DNA of 64,000 bases from assembly GCA_026002935.1 (NCBI GenBank), contig BPGH01000001.1:1723965-1787964 (forward strand), given 5' to 3'. A program made the position numbers and the translations under genes. Below the pieces are notes generated by a model. That model ran no database searches, was not told the DNA's origin, and saw only the letters and a program-made list of their open reading frames with translations. The stretch's first letter is position 1. Each line of letters starts with the position of its first letter. Below, piece after piece: positions 43,792 through 54,200 of the stretch. Source of the DNA: Acidimicrobiia bacterium (GTDB taxonomy: Bacteria > Actinomycetota > Acidimicrobiia > IMCC26256 > PALSA-610).

Positions 43792-44902
43792 ATGTCGCGC
43801 GGCGTCGCCGTCCTCGGGTCGACCGGATCGATCGGGACGCAGGCGCTCGACGTGATCGCCCGCCACCCGGACGAGTTCCACGTCGTCGCGCTGGCCGCGG
43901 GCCGCAACGTGGACCTGCTCGAGCGCCAGCGCGCGCGCTTCGGCGTGCCGGCCGAGCTCGCGCGCGCCGGTGCCGACGACGCCGCGCTGTCGGAGCTGGC
44001 CGCGCTCGCGGAGGCCGACGTCGTGCTCAACGCGGTCGTCGGGTTCGCCGGCCTGCCGGCCACGATCGCGGCGTTGCGGGCCGGCAAGCGGTTGGCGCTC
44101 GCCAACAAGGAGAGCCTCATCGCCGGGGGCCCGGTCGTCGCGAAGGCGCGTGCCGCCGGGGGCGGCGAGATCGTGCCGGTCGACTCGGAGCACTCTGCGA
44201 TCTGGCAGGCGCTGCGGGCCGGGCGACCCGGTGAGGTGCGCCGCATCGTGCTGACCGCGAGCGGCGGCCCGTTCCGGGGGCGCACCCTCGACGACCTGGC
44301 GGGGGTCACCCCGGCCGACGCCCTCGCACACCCCCACGTGGCGGATGGGCGCGAAGATCACGATCGACTCGTCGACCCTGATGAACAAGGGCCTGGAGGT
44401 GATCGAGGCCCACGAGCTGTTCGGTGTCGACTACGACGCGATCGACGTCGTCGTGCACCCGCAGTCGATCGTGCACGGCATGGTGGAGTTCACCGACGGC
44501 GCGACCGTCGCCCAGTGCTCGATGCCCGACATGCGGCTCCCGATCGGGCTCGCCCTGGGTGCGCCGGCGCGCCTGGCGGAGCCGTTCGGCGCGGTCGACT
44601 GGGAGAAGGTTGGTGCGCTCACGTTCGAGCCGCCCGACCGCGCCACGTTCCGCTGCCTCGATCTCGCCTACGCGGCCGGGCGTGCCGGGGGCTCGGCGCC
44701 GGCGGTGCTCAGCGCGGCGAACGAGGTCGCCGTCGAGGCCTTCCTCGCCGGGCGGGTCCGCTGGACCGATATCGCCGGGATCGTCACCGAAGTCCTGGAT
44801 CGCGGTACCGGGAACGCCGATGAGGTCGCCGACGTTCTCGAAGCCGACCGGGTCGCGCGCGAGCGCGCGGTCGCCGCGGTCGAACGGAGGAGCCACCCGT
44901 GA
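43792..44902 (+). CDS. dxr: 1-deoxy-D-xylulose-5-phosphate reductoisomerase, with apparent 1-base insertion
   Basis: Second enzyme of the MEP isoprenoid pathway. The N-terminal NADPH domain starts [18 protein letters not shown], followed by [11 protein letters not shown] and [14 protein letters not shown] in the first frame. At 44331-44335 a run of five C shifts the frame; with four C the protein continues THV-free as [21 protein letters not shown] and on through [14 protein letters not shown] and [12 protein letters not shown] to the stop. Corrected length is 369 residues, near family size. The rest is intact, so an error in the C run is most likely. Stop overlaps rseP. Confidence 0.88.
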
Positions 44903-46137
44903 AGGATCCGCTGGAGCAGGTCGATGTGCCGCTGATGCGGCCGATCGTGTGGGGTGCGCTCGCCGCCGCGGTGCTCGTCGTCTACGCGATCGTCTTCCCG
45001 CAGGCGCTCACGTGGGTCGTCGCGATCCTCGCGCTCCCGGTCATCATCTTCCTGCACGAGCTCGCGCACTACGTCACCGCCAAGCGCACCGGCATGAAGG
45101 TGACGGAGTTCTTCGTCGGGTTCGGGCCCCGGGTGTGGTCGGTGCGCCGGGGCGAGACGGAGTACGGCGTCAAGGCGATCCCGCTGGGCGGCTACTGCCG
45201 GATCGTCGGGATGACCAACGTCGAGGACGTCCCGCCCGCCGACGAACCGCGCGCCTACCGATCGAAGCCGTATCCCGCGAAGGTGCTCGTCGCGTCGGCG
45301 GGCTCGCTGATGCACTTCGCGCTCGCCACCGTGCTGATGATGACGCTGCTCGTCCTCGACGGGAACTGGGACGAGGCCTACCCGACCACGACCGTCGACC
45401 ACGTCCTCGCCGGCTCGCCGGCCGAGCGCGCGGGCCTGCAGGAGGGCGACCGGATCGTGTCGATCGACGGGGAGCCGATCGACGAGTGGGCCGACGTCAG
45501 CCGAGTCGTGCAGCCGCTCGCCGGCGAGGAGGTGGTCTTCGTCGTCGAGCGCGGCGGGCGCCTCGTCGACCTCTCGGTGACGCCCGAGACCGTCGAGGGC
45601 GTCGGCCGCGCGGGGATCTCGCCGGCGCCCCACGTCCCCGGGGTCTCGCTCCCCGAGGCCCTCGTCGAGGGCCCGCGCCAGGTGTGGGGCCTGGGGGTCG
45701 CATCCGTGCAGGCCCTCGGCGAACGGTTCTCCCCGGCGGGGATCGCCGAGTACGTGGACGCGGTCGTCGGTGCGGGCGGCGAGGGCGACGAGGGTGCGGG
45801 CGCCGGCGACGACGCCGACCGGTTCCTGTCGCCGGTCGGCGGGGTGCGCCTCGGCGTGCAGGCCGTGCAGGCCGGTTGGGAGAACGCGGTCTTCCTCCTC
45901 GTCGCGATCAACGTGTTCGTCGGGATCTTCAACCTCGTGCCGCTGCTGCCGTTCGACGGCGGGCACATCGCGATCGCGACCTACGAGGCGGTCGCGTCGG
46001 CGATCACGCGCCGGCGGGTCCGGGTCGACGTGACGAAGCTCCTCCCCGTGACCGCCGCCGTCGTCGCCGTCCTCGGTCTCATCTTCCTGTCGAGCCTGTT
46101 CCTCGACATCACCGACCCGATCCAGAACCCGTACTGA
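44899..46137 (+). CDS. rseP: Site-2 protease (RseP/Rip1 family)
   Basis: Membrane zinc protease of 412 residues that cuts anti-sigma factors and other membrane proteins within the bilayer. The HELAH motif (residues about 54-58) gives the zinc ligands; NLVPLLPFDGGHI near the C terminus gives the third. A PDZ domain lies at about 165-235 (GSPAERAGLQEGDRIVSIDG). An acidic Gly-rich loop follows at about 293-310. GTG overlaps the dxr stop; dxr-rseP-ispG is a common order. Confidence 0.95.
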   Translation: MKDPLEQVDVPLMRPIVWGALAAAVLVVYAIVFPQALTWVVAILALPVIIFLHELAHYVTAKRTGMKVTEFFVGFGPRVWSVRRGETEYGVKAIPLGGYCRIVGMTNVEDVPPADEPRAYRSKPYPAKVLVASAGSLMHFALATVLMMTLLVLDGNWDEAYPTTTVDHVLAGSPAERAGLQEGDRIVSIDGEPIDEWADVSRVVQPLAGEEVVFVVERGGRLVDLSVTPETVEGVGRAGISPAPHVPGVSLPEALVEGPRQVWGLGVASVQALGERFSPAGIAEYVDAVVGAGGEGDEGAGAGDDADRFLSPVGGVRLGVQAVQAGWENAVFLLVAINVFVGIFNLVPLLPFDGGHIAIATYEAVASAITRRRVRVDVTKLLPVTAAVVAVLGLIFLSSLFLDITDPIQNPY

Positions 46138-46291
46138 GCGACCGCGCGCCCGTGCGCCAACGGGTGCGCTCTCACCCTTCCGGATCCCGCGCGCGCCGTG
46201 GCAGACTGCGCGCCCCACCGGGACTCGGCCCCCGGGATGGATGGGGGAGGGAGAGCGGTTGGGTCGGGTACATCCTCGTGCGGGACGGAGG

Positions 46292-47503
46292 ATGTCTCAC
46301 GTCCCTGCGCTCGACGGGATCCGCGGTGTCGCCGTCGCGCTGATCGTCTGGCGCCACCTCGAGCTGCTCGTCCCGGCGTGGGAGGACGGTGCGCCCCTCG
46401 CGGGCTCGTTCCTCGGGGTCGACCTGTTCTTCGTCCTCAGCGGGTTCCTCATCACCTCGCTGCTGCTGGGCGAGCAGGAGCACACGGGTGCGATCCGGTT
46501 CGGCGGGTTCTTCCGCCGCCGCGCGTTGCGCCTGCTGCCGGCGCTCTTCGTGCTCCTCGGCGCCCACCTCGGTTACGCCGCGGTCGCCGGGCTCCCCGCG
46601 GGCCTCGAACGCTCCTCGCTGCTGTCGATCCTCTTCTACTACTCGAACTGGAAGATCGCCTCCGAGCTGTACGTGGCCGAGGGGCTGGGGCACATGTGGT
46701 CGCTGGCGGTCGAGGAGCAGTTCTACCTGGTGTGGCCGTTCCTCGTGGCGCTGTTCGCGGGCCGCCGGCGCCCGCGGGCGCTCCTCCCGGCGCTCCTGGT
46801 CGCCGCGACCGTCGCCGTGGCCCTGCACCGCGCGATCCTCTGGCGTCAGGGGGCCGGGTGGTTGCCGCTCTACGTCCGGACCGACACGAGGGCCGACTCG
46901 CTGCTGATCGGCGCGTTGACCGCGCTCGTGTGGTCGCGCGGCCCGGTCGTGGCCCGGTCGGTCCCGGTGGTGGCGACGGCGGGCCTCGCGCTCGTCGCGG
47001 TGTTCGCCGCCGTCGTGCCCGTCGACAGCCCCGCGTACTACCTCGGCGGGTTCACGGTGGTCGCCGTCGCCGCCGCGGCGGTGGTCCTCGGGGTCCTGCA
47101 CGGCGGGTGGTGGGGGGCGCGTCTCTTCGCGGCGAGGTCCCTGCGGGCGATCGGCCGGGTCAGTTACGGGCTCTACCTCTGGCACCTCCCCGTGTTCACG
47201 GGCGTCCAGCGCTACGGCGCGGGCTGGTCGGCGCCTGCCCGGGTCGCTACCGGCCTGTCGCTCGCCGCGATCGCCACGATCGTGTCGTGGTGGTGCATCG
47301 AACGGCCGGTGCTCGCGTGGAAGGACCGCCTCGAGGCGCGATCGACGGCCGCCACCGGGAGCATGCCCCCACGCGCGTCCCTTCCGTCCGCGCCGGACCC
47401 CACCTCGCACGCGTGGGATCCGTCGCCGTCGTCGCCGGCCGCCGGGGGCCGGCGCGGCGGTGCCGCCCCGGTCGAGGAGGGATCGGGCTCCGTCGGTGCC
47501 TAA
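46292..47503 (+). CDS. Acyltransferase 3 family membrane protein (OafA/YrhL-like)
   Basis: Integral membrane O-acyltransferase of about 403 residues. It starts HVPALDGIRGVAVALIVWRH, with the family His in the first helix, then FLGVDLFFVLSGFLIT and FFRRRALRLLPALF and about ten helices in all. Relatives add acetyl or other acyl groups to surface polysaccharides. The C-terminal 60 residues are Pro/Ser-rich. The ATG at 46292 is closest to the conserved part, although an ATG at 46241 is also possible. It is inserted between rseP and ispG, which are usually neighbours. Confidence 0.88.
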   Translation: MSHVPALDGIRGVAVALIVWRHLELLVPAWEDGAPLAGSFLGVDLFFVLSGFLITSLLLGEQEHTGAIRFGGFFRRRALRLLPALFVLLGAHLGYAAVAGLPAGLERSSLLSILFYYSNWKIASELYVAEGLGHMWSLAVEEQFYLVWPFLVALFAGRRRPRALLPALLVAATVAVALHRAILWRQGAGWLPLYVRTDTRADSLLIGALTALVWSRGPVVARSVPVVATAGLALVAVFAAVVPVDSPAYYLGGFTVVAVAAAAVVLGVLHGGWWGARLFAARSLRAIGRVSYGLYLWHLPVFTGVQRYGAGWSAPARVATGLSLAAIATIVSWWCIERPVLAWKDRLEARSTAATGSMPPRASLPSAPDPTSHAWDPSPSSPAAGGRRGGAAPVEEGSGSVGA

Positions 47504-47506
47504 CCT
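47501..47506 (+). promoter_or_regulatory. -10-like element TAACCT of ispG
   Basis: TAACCT overlaps the TAA stop of the acyltransferase and ends 6 bases before the ispG GTG. Confidence 0.48.
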
Positions 47507-47512
47507 GGGTGC

Positions 47513-48721
47513 GTGCTGGAGCGGCGCCGCACGCGGCAGGTGACGGTCGGCAGCGTCGCGGTCGGCGGCGACGCGCCGGTGACCGTGCAGTCGATGACGA
47601 CCACGAAGACGGCCGACGTCGAGGGCACGCTCGCCCAGATCTACGCGCTCGCCGCCAACGGCGCCGACATCGTGCGCTGCACCTGCAACGACGAGGCCGC
47701 GGCCGAGGGGCTCGCGCAGATCGTGCCCCGCTCGCCGGTGCCCGTCGTCGCCGACATCCACTTCCGCCACGAGCTCGCGCTCGCCGCCATGGAGGCCGGG
47801 GTGCACGCGCTGCGGCTGAACCCGGGCAACATCCGCAAGCCGGCGCACATCAAGCTCGTCGCCCGCGAGGCGAAGGCGCGCGGCCTGCCGATCCGCATCG
47901 GCGTCAACGCGGGGTCGCTCGACCCCGAGATGGCGCGCCGGCACGGCGGTGCGACACCGGAGGCGCTCGTCGCGTCGGCGATGCACGAGCTCGGGCTGTT
48001 CCGCGAAGTCGGCTTCGAGGACGTGAAGATCTCCGTCAAGGCCTCCGACGTGCGGCTGATGATCGACGCGTACCGGCTGCTCGCCGAGACGACCGACCAC
48101 CCGCTGCACCTCGGGGTGACCGAGGCGGGCCCGCTGCCGCAGGGGCTGATCAAGTCGGTCGCCGGCATCGGGACGCTGCTCGCGGAGGGCATCGGCGACA
48201 CGATCCGCTTCTCGCTCACCGCCGACCCCGTCGAGGAGGCCAAGGCGGGCCGCACGCTGCTCGAGGTGCTCGGCCTGCGCGAGCGCAAGGGGCTCGACCT
48301 CGTCGCGTGCCCCTCGTGCGGTCGCGCGGAGGTCGACGTCATCCGGGTCGCGGCCGAGGCGCAGGCCGCGCTCGAGGCGCGCAACATCCCGTTGCAGGTC
48401 GCGGTCATGGGCTGCGTGGTGAACGGACCGGGCGAGGCGCGCGAAGCCGATCTCGGCATCGCGGCCGGCCGCGGCAAGGGCCACCTGTTCGTGCGCGGGC
48501 GGGTCGTGCGGGTCGTGCCCGAGGACGAGATGGTCACGGCGCTGGTCGAGGAGGCCGAGCGGGTGCTCGCCGAGGGTGCGGACGCGCGCATCGCGGCGGC
48601 CGACGCCGACGCCGAGGCGATCGCGGCCGCGACCCGCGACGAGCTCCTGCAGATCCAGGGGAACGACGCGAACCGGGCGGCCGAGCGCATCTCGCGCATC
48701 CGCCGGATCGCGCAGCCCTGA
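47513..48721 (+). CDS. ispG: 4-hydroxy-3-methylbut-2-en-1-yl diphosphate synthase
   Basis: Iron-sulfur enzyme near the end of the MEP pathway, 402 residues. It has VTVQSMTTTKTADVEGTLAQI, VADIHFRHELALAAMEAG, LRLNPGNI and the cluster ligands in ACPSCGR and MGCVVNGPGEA. The C-terminal 40 residues are an Ala/Asp/Glu-rich helix with RISRIRRI. GTG start, likely leaderless. Confidence 0.96.
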   Translation: MLERRRTRQVTVGSVAVGGDAPVTVQSMTTTKTADVEGTLAQIYALAANGADIVRCTCNDEAAAEGLAQIVPRSPVPVVADIHFRHELALAAMEAGVHALRLNPGNIRKPAHIKLVAREAKARGLPIRIGVNAGSLDPEMARRHGGATPEALVASAMHELGLFREVGFEDVKISVKASDVRLMIDAYRLLAETTDHPLHLGVTEAGPLPQGLIKSVAGIGTLLAEGIGDTIRFSLTADPVEEAKAGRTLLEVLGLRERKGLDLVACPSCGRAEVDVIRVAAEAQAALEARNIPLQVAVMGCVVNGPGEAREADLGIAAGRGKGHLFVRGRVVRVVPEDEMVTALVEEAERVLAEGADARIAAADADAEAIAAATRDELLQIQGNDANRAAERISRIRRIAQP

Positions 48722-48780
48722 GTCGCCCCGAGCGCGGGCCCGTCCGCCGCCGCGCCGGCGGCTGCGACCGGTCGGCACCG

Positions 48781-48786
48781 TACACT
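48781..48786 (+). promoter_or_regulatory. -10-like element TACACT of the GT2 gene
   Basis: TACACT ends 7 bases before the GTG at 48794; likely leaderless start of the glycan locus. Confidence 0.5.
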
Positions 48787-48793
48787 CTGGCCG

Positions 48794-49714
48794 GTGGCGC
48801 CCTCGGTGAGCATCGTCGTCGTCGTGTACGACATGGCGCGCGAGTTCCCCCGGACGTTGCGAACGCTCGCCCCCGACTACCAGCGCGGCATCGGTGCCGC
48901 CGACTACGAGGTGGTCGTGGTCGACAACGGTTCGCCGGTGCCCCTCGACGAGCGCGTCCTGCACGCGCACCCGGGGCTCCGGTGCACGGCCATCCGCATC
49001 GACGACGCGCCGCAGTCCCCGGCGCACGCCGCGAACGTGGGGCTGGCGCGTGCCTCCGGGGACCTCGTCGGGCTCGTCGTCGACGGCGCGCGCATGGCCT
49101 CCCCGGGCCTGCTGCGGGAGGCGCGGCGCGCCGCGGGGGTCGCCCCGCGTCCGGTCGTCGCGACCCTCGGCTGGCACCTCGGCGCGACGAGGCACTCCGA
49201 GCTGACCGAATCGTCCGGCTACGACCAGCGCGTCGAGGACGAGCTGCTCGCCGGCGTCGACTGGGAGCGCAACGGGTACCGGCTGTTCGAGATCTCGACG
49301 TTCGCGAGCTCCTCGGCGCGGGGCTGGTTCGGCCCGATCGGCGAGAGCAGCGCGCTCTTCATGCCCGCGGCGATCTGGCGCGAGCTCGGCGGCCTCGCCG
49401 AGGAGTTCACGCTGCCGGGGGGTGGGCTCGTCAACCACGACCTGTTCCGCCGCGCGTGCGAGCTGGAGGGCACCCAGCTCGTCGTGGTGCTCGGCGAGGG
49501 AACCTTCCACCAGTACCACGGGGGAGCCGCGACGTCGCGCCGGCTCGACTGGGAGACGATGCACGCCGAGTACGTCGCCCACCGGGGCGGGCCGTACCGC
49601 CCGCCCGAGAACGAGCCGGTGTACGTCGGGACGGTCCCGACCGAGGCGCTGCCGCACCTCGAGGTCTCCGTGGCGCGCGCCATCGCCCGGCGCGCGAAGG
49701 GCCGCGCGCGGTGA
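48794..49714 (+). CDS. GT2-family glycosyltransferase, stand-alone copy
   Basis: Protein of 306 residues of glycosyltransferase family 2 type: SIVVVVYDMAREFPRTLRTL, YEVVVVDNGS and a nucleotide-sugar fold. The segments YDQRVEDELLAGVDW, NGYRLFEIS and LGEGTFHQYHGG match the GT2 domains of the two large modular proteins downstream, so the three are paralogs. Where a DxD metal motif is expected there is LVVDGARM. Stop overlaps the next sulfatase start. Likely a surface-glycan enzyme; sugar unknown. Confidence 0.85.
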   Translation: MAPSVSIVVVVYDMAREFPRTLRTLAPDYQRGIGAADYEVVVVDNGSPVPLDERVLHAHPGLRCTAIRIDDAPQSPAHAANVGLARASGDLVGLVVDGARMASPGLLREARRAAGVAPRPVVATLGWHLGATRHSELTESSGYDQRVEDELLAGVDWERNGYRLFEISTFASSSARGWFGPIGESSALFMPAAIWRELGGLAEEFTLPGGGLVNHDLFRRACELEGTQLVVVLGEGTFHQYHGGAATSRRLDWETMHAEYVAHRGGPYRPPENEPVYVGTVPTEALPHLEVSVARAIARRAKGRAR

Positions 49715-51138
49715 TCCCCCGCGGGTTGCGACGCGCCGCGGCGCCGGTCGTGTCGGTGCTCGCGCTCGCCGGCTGCGGAGCGGGCGGCGGCGGCGAGCCG
49801 GTCGCCGCCGGCGACCTCCCCAACGTCGTCGTGGTCCTCACCGACGACCAGCGCTTCGACTCCGTCGACCAGATGCCACTCGTCGACGGACGCCGCGACT
49901 GGGCGCGCTTCGAGAACGCGTTCGTCGAGCTCCCGCAGTGCTGCCCGTCGCGGGCGACGTTCCTCACCGGGCAGTACGCGCACCACACCGGCGTCGAGAC
50001 GCTCCGCGACGGCGAGGACCTCGACGAGTCGAGCACCGTCGCGACGATGCTCGACGACGCGGGGTACCACACCGCGTTCATCGGCAAGTACCTCAACGGC
50101 TTCCCGTTCGGCGACCCGTACGTGCCCCCCGGCTGGGACCGGTTCGCGGGCTACCGGGGTGGGACGCACTACTTCGACTACGCGCTCGTGGAGGACGGCG
50201 CGGAGGTCGTGGAACACGGGTCGGAGCCGGAGGACTACTCCACCGACGTGTTCGCCCGCATGGCCCTCGACTTCGTCCGCGACGTCGATCCCTCGGAGCC
50301 GTTCTTCCTCTACCTCGCGCCCAACGCGCCGCACGGCGACCGCCCGAGCGGCCTGCCGGTCCCGGCGCCGCGCCACGCGACCGCCTGCGCGGACCGGCCG
50401 TTCGAGCCGCGGCCGAGCTTCGACGCGACCGACACGCGCGAGCCGATCCCGTGGCTGAGCCGGCTCGGGCCGGTCGACCCCGGGAGGATGACGACCGTGC
50501 ACACCGCGACCTGCCGGGCGCTGCAGGCGGTTGACGAGGCCGTCGACGCGCTGCTGGCGGAGCTCGAGGCCACCGGTCGCCTCGACGACACCTACGTCGT
50601 GTACACCTCCGACAACGGCTACTCGTTCGGGGAACACCGCCTGGTGGCCAAGGGGCACCTGTACGACGAGTCGGTGCGCGTCCCGCTGCTCGTGCGCGGT
50701 CCGGGCGTGCGGCCCGGCCCGCTCGACCGGCTGACGAGCAACGTGGACCTCGCGCCGACCATCGCGGAATGGGCCGGGATCGAGGTGCCGGCCGGCACCT
50801 TCGACGGCACCTCGTTCGCGGGTGCGCTGCGCGGCGAGCCGGGGGAGGGGCCGGAGCAGGTGCTGCTGCGCGGCTGCCGCACCCAGCGCGCCCCGGGCGA
50901 CGCGACCGAGGAGGAGGCCGACGAGCAGCAGGCGTGCGGCGGGCACTCCGACGCGATGCCCGACGCATGGGGCGTCCGGACGCGCACGCACAAGTACGTC
51001 GAGTACGAGGACGGATCCGTGCAGCTCTTCGACCTCGCGCACGATCCGTACGAGCTGACGAACCTCGCGTCGGACCCGAACGCCGCGGCCGTCGTCGCCG
51101 ACCTCCGGGCGAGGCTGGAACGCCTGCGCGGTTCGTGA
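49711..51138 (+). CDS. Lipoprotein sulfatase 3
   Basis: Exported sulfatase of 475 residues with lipobox LAGC (about residue 20). VVVLTDDQRFD gives metal ligands, CCPSRATFLTGQ near residue 76 the formylglycine site, and TSDNGYSFGEHR the C-terminal metal ligands. GKYLNGFPFGDP and FDLAHDPYELTNLASDP are shared with the other two sulfatases. A Cys-containing loop (about 390-412) is specific to this copy. Translationally coupled to the GT2 gene (GTGA), which ties sulfate removal to glycan assembly. Confidence 0.9.
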   Translation: MIPRGLRRAAAPVVSVLALAGCGAGGGGEPVAAGDLPNVVVVLTDDQRFDSVDQMPLVDGRRDWARFENAFVELPQCCPSRATFLTGQYAHHTGVETLRDGEDLDESSTVATMLDDAGYHTAFIGKYLNGFPFGDPYVPPGWDRFAGYRGGTHYFDYALVEDGAEVVEHGSEPEDYSTDVFARMALDFVRDVDPSEPFFLYLAPNAPHGDRPSGLPVPAPRHATACADRPFEPRPSFDATDTREPIPWLSRLGPVDPGRMTTVHTATCRALQAVDEAVDALLAELEATGRLDDTYVVYTSDNGYSFGEHRLVAKGHLYDESVRVPLLVRGPGVRPGPLDRLTSNVDLAPTIAEWAGIEVPAGTFDGTSFAGALRGEPGEGPEQVLLRGCRTQRAPGDATEEEADEQQACGGHSDAMPDAWGVRTRTHKYVEYEDGSVQLFDLAHDPYELTNLASDPNAAAVVADLRARLERLRGS

Positions 51139-51233
51139 CACGCGACGCGGCGCGCCGCCTCGCCTGTCCCGTTCGTCCTGTCGGCACGAGTTCGCCCCGG
51201 CGCGCCCCGGTGCCGGTCACCACGGGCCGGGGC

Positions 51234-51239
51234 TAGCCT
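51234..51239 (+). promoter_or_regulatory. -10-like element TAGCCT of the four-domain gene
   Basis: TAGCCT, 32 bases before the ATG at 51272; GGAGG is the ribosome binding site in between. Confidence 0.42.
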
Positions 51240-51271
51240 TTCGCGACCCGCCACGCTGGAGGCACAGGCGC

Positions 51272-54200
51272 ATGTTCCCGTTCTGGGAGAAGGTCGTCGC
51301 CCCGGTCATCGAGGCCGCCGGGGCGAAGCGGATCGTCGAGATCGGCGCGCTGCGCGGCGAGAACACGGTGCTGGTGCTCGAGTCGCTCGGGCCCGACGCC
51401 GAGTTCCACGTCATCGACCCGCTCCCCGAGTTCGACCCCTCGGAGCACGAGCGCCGGTTCCCGGGCCGGTACGTGTTCCACCGCGACCTCAGCCTCAACG
51501 TCCTGCCGCACCTGCCGCCGATGGACGTCGCGCTCATCGACGGCGACCACAACTGGTACACGGTCTACAACGAGCTGAAGCACCTCGCGAACACGGCGCG
51601 CGCCGCCGGCGCCCCGATGCCCGTGATGGTGATGCACGACGTGTGCTGGCCGTACGGGCGCCGCGACCTCTACTACGCGCCCGAGCAGATCCCCGAGGAG
51701 TTCCGCCAGCCCTACGAGCGGCGCGGCATGCGGCGGGGCCGCAAGGGGCTCGTGCCCAACGGCGGCCTCAACGCCACGCTCTGCAACGCCGTGACCGAGG
51801 GTGGCCCGCGCAACGGCGTGATGACCGCGCTCGACGACTTCGTCGCCGAGTACGACCGGCCCCTGCGCCGCGTCGTCATCCCGATCTACTTCGGGCTGGC
51901 GATCGTCGTCGAGCAGGACCGCCTCCGGCGCCAGCCGCAGCTCGCCGCCCTGCTCGACCACCTCGAGAGCGCGGCCGGGCGCGAGCAGCTCCTGCACCTC
52001 TCCGAGGAGATCCGCCTCGACGCCGCGATCTTCGAACAGGCGCTGATCCGCTACAAGGACGGGTTCATCGCGCGGGGCGCGCGCCGTTACCTCGACCTGC
52101 TGAAGTCGGCCCTCCTCGACGAGCTCTACCTCGACAACGAGGCGCGCATCGAGTACCTGCTCGAGTGCGCCACGCAGCGCCGGCCGGTCGAGCCGTCGCG
52201 CCTCGCGGATCCCCGGGCCACGCGCCGCGACCAGATCCGGCGCATCGAGCAGCTCCGGGACGCCGGCGTCGCGACCGACGACAAGGGCCTGGCGGCGTTC
52301 TTCCCGTACACCACGATGGGCCGCGCGCGCATCGACGCGCTCGAGCTCGCGCTCGACGCCGCACGCGCCGAGCGCGTCGAGGGGGACCTCGTCGAGGTCG
52401 GCACCGGGGCGGGGGGCGGCGCGATCTTCATGCGGGGCTGGCTGGAGGCCCACGAGGTGCCCGACCGCCGGGTCTGGGTGGTCGACACCTTCCGGCCCTC
52501 CTACGACACGATCGAGTCGGCGGTCCTGAGCGGGGACCTCAACCGCGTCCGCGAGGGCTTCGCTCGCTTCGGGCTCCTCGACGACCGGGTGCGGTTCGTG
52601 CAGGGCGAGGTCCAGGACGCGCTCGAGGACGCACCGATCGACGCGATCGCGCTGCTGCGACTGGGCCACGACCTCGGTGAGGCGACGGCCACGGTGCTCG
52701 AGCGCCTGTACGACCGGCTGTCGACCGGCGCGACGGTGGTCGTCGACGGCTACGGCGACCCGAAGTGCCGCGCCGCCGTCGACGAGTTCCGGGCGCGGCG
52801 GGGGATCGGCGGCGCCCCGGAGCGGATCGACGCGTGGAGCATCGCCTGGCGCAAGGCCGGCACCGATCCCGTCTCGGTGGCGCGGCCGGCGCCGCTGCGC
52901 AGCGCACGGCGCGTCCCCCTCGCGCCCCCGGCGCCCGACGGCGCGATCGACCTCTCGGTCGTCGTCGTCTTCTACAACATGCGCCGCGAGGCGAAGCGCA
53001 CGCTCCACTCCCTCACGCGCGCCTACCAGCGAGGTGTCGACGACGTCGACTACGAGGTGATCGCGCTCGAGAACGGCTCCGCGCCCGACCAGAAGCTCGG
53101 GGCCGAGCTCGTCGAGGGCTTCGGTCCCGAGTTCCGCTACGTCGACCTCGGCGACGACGCGCTCCCGTCGCCGACGGCCGCGCTGAACCACGGAATCCGT
53201 CTCGCGCGCGGCCGCGCGATCGCGCTGATGATCGACGGCGCGCACGTGCTCAGCCCGGGGGTGCTCCACTACGGGCTCAAGGGGCTCGACGCATACGCGC
53301 CGGCCGTCGTGGCGACCCAGCAGTGGTACCTCGGGCCGATGCAGCAGCCCGAGGCGGTCGCGCTCGGGTACGACCAGGCCTACGAGGACGAGCTGCTGGA
53401 GGGGATCCGCTGGCCGGCCGACGGATACCGGCTGTTCGAGATCTCCCACTTCATCGGGGACCGGGACTGGTTCGACGGCATCATCGAGAGCAACTGCCTG
53501 TTCGCACCGCGTTCGCTGCTGGAGCAGGTCGGCGGCTTCGACGACAGCTTCTCGATGCCCGGCGGGGGCTACGCGAACCTCGACGTGTTCGAGCGCCTGG
53601 GCTCCGCGCCCGGGGTCACCGTCGTGTCGATCCTGGGCGAGGGCTCGTTCCACCAGGTGCACGGCGGAACGACGACCAACGACGCCAAGAACGAGGACCG
53701 CCGTACGCAGATCTTCTCGTACGGGGAGCACTACCGCGAGCTGCGCGGCCGGTTCCTGGCGGGACCGATGAAGCCGATCGCGTACGTCGGCGCGATGCCG
53801 AACCTGTCGGCGCGCCGCACCCGGGCGCGGCGGATGTCGGCACGGGCGCTCGTGCCGAACCGGTCCGAGACGGGCCCCGACGGGATCCCGGAGCGGCCGG
53901 TGCTCGTGCCCGACGAGCTGAAGGCGTCGTTCGTCGAGGCGTACTGGAACAGCCTCGTGTGGAAGCGGTCGACCTGGCTCGGTCACCCGGTCGACCGGCC
54001 GCCGACGGACCTCTTCGCGTACCAGGAGCTCGTCGGGCGCGTCCGGCCCGACTGGATCGTGGACGTGGGCAGCGGCAACGGCGGCCGGGCGCTGTTCCTC
54101 GCGTCGGTGTGCGAGCTGTACGGCCACGGCCGGGTGCTCAGCGTCGACGCGCAGGAGCGGGCCGACCGCCCGCGCCACCCGCGCCTCACCTACCTGCAGG

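Noticed and set aside
46141-46170. Terminator hairpin after rseP
   Set aside because: A 7-base stem with one G-U pair and an 8-base loop can be drawn, but it has no U tract and is no better than chance in such GC-rich DNA.
46198-49710. Rightward frame open over the acyltransferase, ispG and GT2 genes
   Set aside because: Only its end (from 49711) is a gene, sulfatase 3. The first 3.5 kb translates to Arg/Gly-rich sequence in the wrong frame of three conserved genes.
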